Shown: piece by piece, positions 23,709 through 25,551 of the stretch
How positions within the stretch are numbered: position 1 is the stretch's first letter
Layout: each line of letters starts with the position of its first letter
Source of the DNA: UBA6136 sp964344495
GTDB taxonomy: Bacteria; Pseudomonadota; Gammaproteobacteria; Methylococcales; Methylococcaceae
Reading direction: 5' to 3'
Assembly (NCBI GenBank): GCA_964344495.1
Contig: CAYFNI010000023.1
Location: 1 to 25,551 of the forward strand
Length of the DNA: 25,551 bases
Notes under the pieces: generated by a model
Told to the model about the DNA's origin: nothing
The model's input: the letters and a program-made list of their open reading frames with translations, nothing else
Databases searched by the model: none
Position numbers and translations under genes: made by a program

Positions 23709-24482
23709 CTAGGCACGGGAAAACAGCATGTGGTAGTTCCGTGTCGTCAGGGCAGCCACCTCCTCGAAAGCCATCCCCCGTAAATCAGCCAGACATGCCG
23801 CGACATAGCGGACATAGGCTGGGTAATTGGGTTTTCCGCGCTTGGGGATGGGTGCGAGATAGGGTGAATCGGTCTCGATCAGCAGCCGATCCGCCGGAAC
23901 CCGCTGGGCGACATCCTGGATCTGCTCGGCATTCCGGAAGGTCAGGATCCCTGACAGGGAAATGTAAAAGTTCATCTCCAGGGCAGTTCGGGCGGTGTCC
24001 CAATCCTCCGTGAAGCAGTGCAGCACCCCCCCCACATCAGCCGCGCCCTCCTCCTCAAGAATGCGCAGCGTATCGGCGCGAGCCTCACGGGTGTGGATGA
24101 TCAGCGGTTTGCGGGCCAGTCGGGCAGCCCGAATATGGGTTCGAAACCGCTCCTGCTGCCAGGCCAGATCTCCGTCTACCCGGAAGTAATCCAGTCCCGT
24201 TTCACCGATGGCGACGACCCGTTCATCCTGCGCCAGTGTGACGAGTTCTTCGACGGTAGGCTCTCGACATTGGGTTTCTGTTGGATGCACGCCCACCGAT
24301 ACCGATATCGAAGGGTAAGGATCAATCAGCTCTCGCATGGCTGCATATTTTTCCAGCGTGATGGACACGCACAGCATCCGTTCGATACCTGACGCCAGCG
24401 TTTCATCGACCAGCCGCGAAAAATCATTGCCATACGGCGTGAGATCAAGGCGATCAAGATGACAGTGTGAATCAATCAGCAT
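23709..24482 (-). CDS. tatD: TatD-family metal-dependent hydrolase (DNase)
   Basis: 257 residues, single TIM-barrel amidohydrolase-like domain. Metal ligands: DSHCHLD (H6, H8), AIGETGLDY (E94), LIIHTRE (H130), LHCFTED (H155) and IETDSPYLAP (D205). Family members are 3'-5' exonucleases or DNases tied to repair or DNA turnover; this one groups by length with the TatD/YcfH/YjjV type, and the paralogue cannot be fixed. It lies downstream of the pmo operon, from which it is separated by a strong terminator. Confidence 0.92.
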   Translation of the reverse strand: MLIDSHCHLDRLDLTPYGNDFSRLVDETLASGIERMLCVSITLEKYAAMRELIDPYPSISVSVGVHPTETQCREPTVEELVTLAQDERVVAIGETGLDYFRVDGDLAWQQERFRTHIRAARLARKPLIIHTREARADTLRILEEEGAADVGGVLHCFTEDWDTARTALEMNFYISLSGILTFRNAEQIQDVAQRVPADRLLIETDSPYLAPIPKRGKPNYPAYVRYVAACLADLRGMAFEEVAALTTRNYHMLFSRA

Positions 24483-24532
24483 AGGACTCCCAAATGTTGC
24501 CAGGCCATTTTAGCCTTCGGGCGTGTGAATAT

Positions 24533-24566
24533 AAAAAAGCCCCTTATCCGCGAAGATAAGGGGCTT
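24533..24566 (-). terminator. Rho-independent terminator of the pmo operon
   Basis: A 12-bp perfect stem (24537-24548 with 24555-24566) with a 6-base loop, reading AAGCCCCTTATC on the plus strand, next to six A on the plus side (T run on the minus strand). It is about 50 bases past the pmoB stop and before tatD. Confidence 0.92.
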
Positions 24567-24585
24567 CATGATCCAGAGGATCAAG

Positions 24586-24611
24586 GGTGCCGGGAGCATT
24601 CCCCCGGCACC
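24586..24611 (-). repeat. Hairpin directly after pmoB
   Basis: A perfect 9-bp stem (GGTGCCGGG at 24586-24594, complement at 24603-24611), 8-base loop, starting 8 bases past the pmoB stop codon. There is no T tract, so it is more likely an mRNA 3'-protecting structure or an auxiliary stem ahead of the real terminator. Confidence 0.6.
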
Positions 24612-24619
24612 TCCCGGCC

Positions 24620-25551
24620 TTACATGAAGGACGGGATCAGCGGTGCATCGATCTGGGAGATCGTGCGGTTGCCAGCTGCGTCGAAGAAGAACAGCAGACC
24701 AGCAAAACGGCTGTCCGGATCGTAGATGATGTCGGCCAGACGATACACTTCCCACGCTGCGTCAGATGCCTGTACTTCAACAGTACGGGTCTCACCCGGC
24801 GCAATCGGGCTGTTGTCGCTTACTGACAGACCGTCTTCGGCCAGCAGATCTTCCGGGTAGCCCGTGGTGTCACGGAATACGTCGGAATCCAGGAAGCGAA
24901 CAGATGCGGTGTAGAACTCACCCAGACGTACAGCGGCGTTGCCGTTGTTGGTGATGGTGAGCTTCATGCGCATTGCACGGCCCGGTACACGGTAGGTCGC
25001 ATCGTCAACCTTCACAGCGACCGTCGACTTCTCGTCAGCAGCCGGCTTCATGCCACGCATGGTACCTGCCTGCAGCGGGATGGTGATCGGGTATTTGCTG
25101 TTCGCCGTAGACATCGCGAAAATCACGACCAGTACGGTAGCAGCTGCGAAGCCCATGCCAATCTTGCGGTCGGTACCAGAGACCAGTTCGTCCGCACGAC
25201 CCGCGTTGACCATCAGGAAGCGGGGGATGAACACCGGACGGCGTACCCAGTAGATGATCCACGCCAGACCAAAGGCATACCAGAAGGCGTGCCAGAAGTA
25301 GGTGTTCTCAAGATTGTAGTTCTCAAGATCGATCGTCTGACCGGTCAGCGTCGTCAGCGGGTTGCGGAATTCGCTCATCGAACCTTCGATGGTGATCCAC
25401 TTGCCCGGACCGATGATCGGACCACCGCCCTGGACGTTCATCATGGTGTGTACGTGCCAGTCACCCGGACGACGTGCCTTCAGCACAACCTTGAAGTCAT
25501 AGGTCTTGCCGATTTCCAGACGTACCGAACGCGGTACCAGCTGGCCACCAA
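24620..25551 (-). CDS. pmoB: Particulate methane monooxygenase subunit B (5' part beyond window)
   Basis: About 310 C-terminal residues; the frame runs off the right edge without a start, so the N-terminal signal region is missing. RRPGDWHVHTMMNVQGG holds the HVH pair that binds copper in PmoB (His137 and His139 in Methylococcus numbering); His33 would be outside. Two membrane helices follow (about NTYFWHAFWYAFGLAWIIYW and GFAAATVLVVIFAMS), then the C-terminal cupredoxin domain with GRAMRMKLTITNNG, SVRFLDSD and YDPDSRFAGLLFFFDA, ending APLIPSFM. With PmoA and PmoC it forms the membrane complex that oxidises methane to methanol. AmoB is the close relative; wording and ending match gammaproteobacterial methanotrophs as I remember them. 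Probably the last gene of pmoCAB. Confidence 0.95.
   Translation of the reverse strand, partial: GGQLVPRSVRLEIGKTYDFKVVLKARRPGDWHVHTMMNVQGGGPIIGPGKWITIEGSMSEFRNPLTTLTGQTIDLENYNLENTYFWHAFWYAFGLAWIIYWVRRPVFIPRFLMVNAGRADELVSGTDRKIGMGFAAATVLVVIFAMSTANSKYPITIPLQAGTMRGMKPAADEKSTVAVKVDDATYRVPGRAMRMKLTITNNGNAAVRLGEFYTASVRFLDSDVFRDTTGYPEDLLAEDGLSVSDNSPIAPGETRTVEVQASDAAWEVYRLADIIYDPDSRFAGLLFFFDAAGNRTISQIDAPLIPSFM

Noticed and set aside
1..25551. Mobile elements, CRISPR arrays, defence systems
   Set aside because: No transposase, integrase, regularly spaced repeats, toxin-antitoxin pair or defence-type domain seen; base composition looks even across the window.

Overview
The window is about 25.5 kb of GC-rich, densely packed bacterial DNA that reads as the chromosome of a gammaproteobacterial methanotroph (order Methylococcales, probably Methylococcaceae). 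The strongest taxonomic marker is the right-hand end, where the minus strand carries most of PmoB, the copper-binding subunit of particulate methane monooxygenase. It includes the HVH copper-ligand motif and a Methylococcus-like C-terminus. AmoB of Nitrosococcus-type ammonia oxidisers is the main alternative. The aas-lplT, dksA-gluQ, rsx-nth and ackA-pta neighbourhoods all fit Gammaproteobacteria. I see no phage, insertion sequence, CRISPR array, tRNA or rRNA, and no gene-free stretch longer than about 260 bases.

Layout. 1-2127 (+): the 3' part of aas and the whole of lplT, a lysophospholipid uptake and re-acylation pair, followed by a small lipoprotein gene (2174-2593). 2648-4519 (-): an FKBP-type prolyl isomerase lipoprotein, a 44-residue single-span membrane protein upstream of it, and a class I aminotransferase. 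4658-10741 (+): a tightly packed string dksA, gluQ, rsxA, rsxB, rsxC, rsxG, rsxE, nth, most junctions overlapping by 3-11 bases. 10752-14318 (-): a small lipoprotein cytochrome c, a five-PAS SpoIIE-type phosphatase, and an exosortase-associated (TIGR04073-like) secreted protein. 14578-15857 (-): iron superoxide dismutase and a secreted SnoaL-like protein, each with its own rho-independent terminator. 15983-18196 (+): a LysR regulator, a small two-span membrane protein, a CYTH triphosphatase and a CPBP intramembrane protease. 18222-21516 (-): ackA-pta. 21738-23699 (+): uppP and a class V aminotransferase. 23709-24482 (-): tatD. 24620 to the end (-): pmoB, followed by two hairpins, the second a strong terminator.

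The most notable region is the Rsx/Rnf locus. Two departures from the usual A-B-C-D-G-E order are visible. First, rsxB lacks roughly 40 bases covering the first two cysteines of one ferredoxin cluster and is frameshifted, so the upstream frame runs straight into rsxC. Second, rsxD is absent: the rsxC stop codon overlaps the rsxG start codon. Either this copy of the complex is decaying, or it works with subunits encoded elsewhere, or the assembly is wrong in rsxB. I found no convincing wholly new system; the other observations are modest (orphan PAS-phosphatase with a LOV-like domain lacking the photoactive cysteine, cytochrome without a visible axial methionine, orphan exosortase-associated protein, small membrane proteins).
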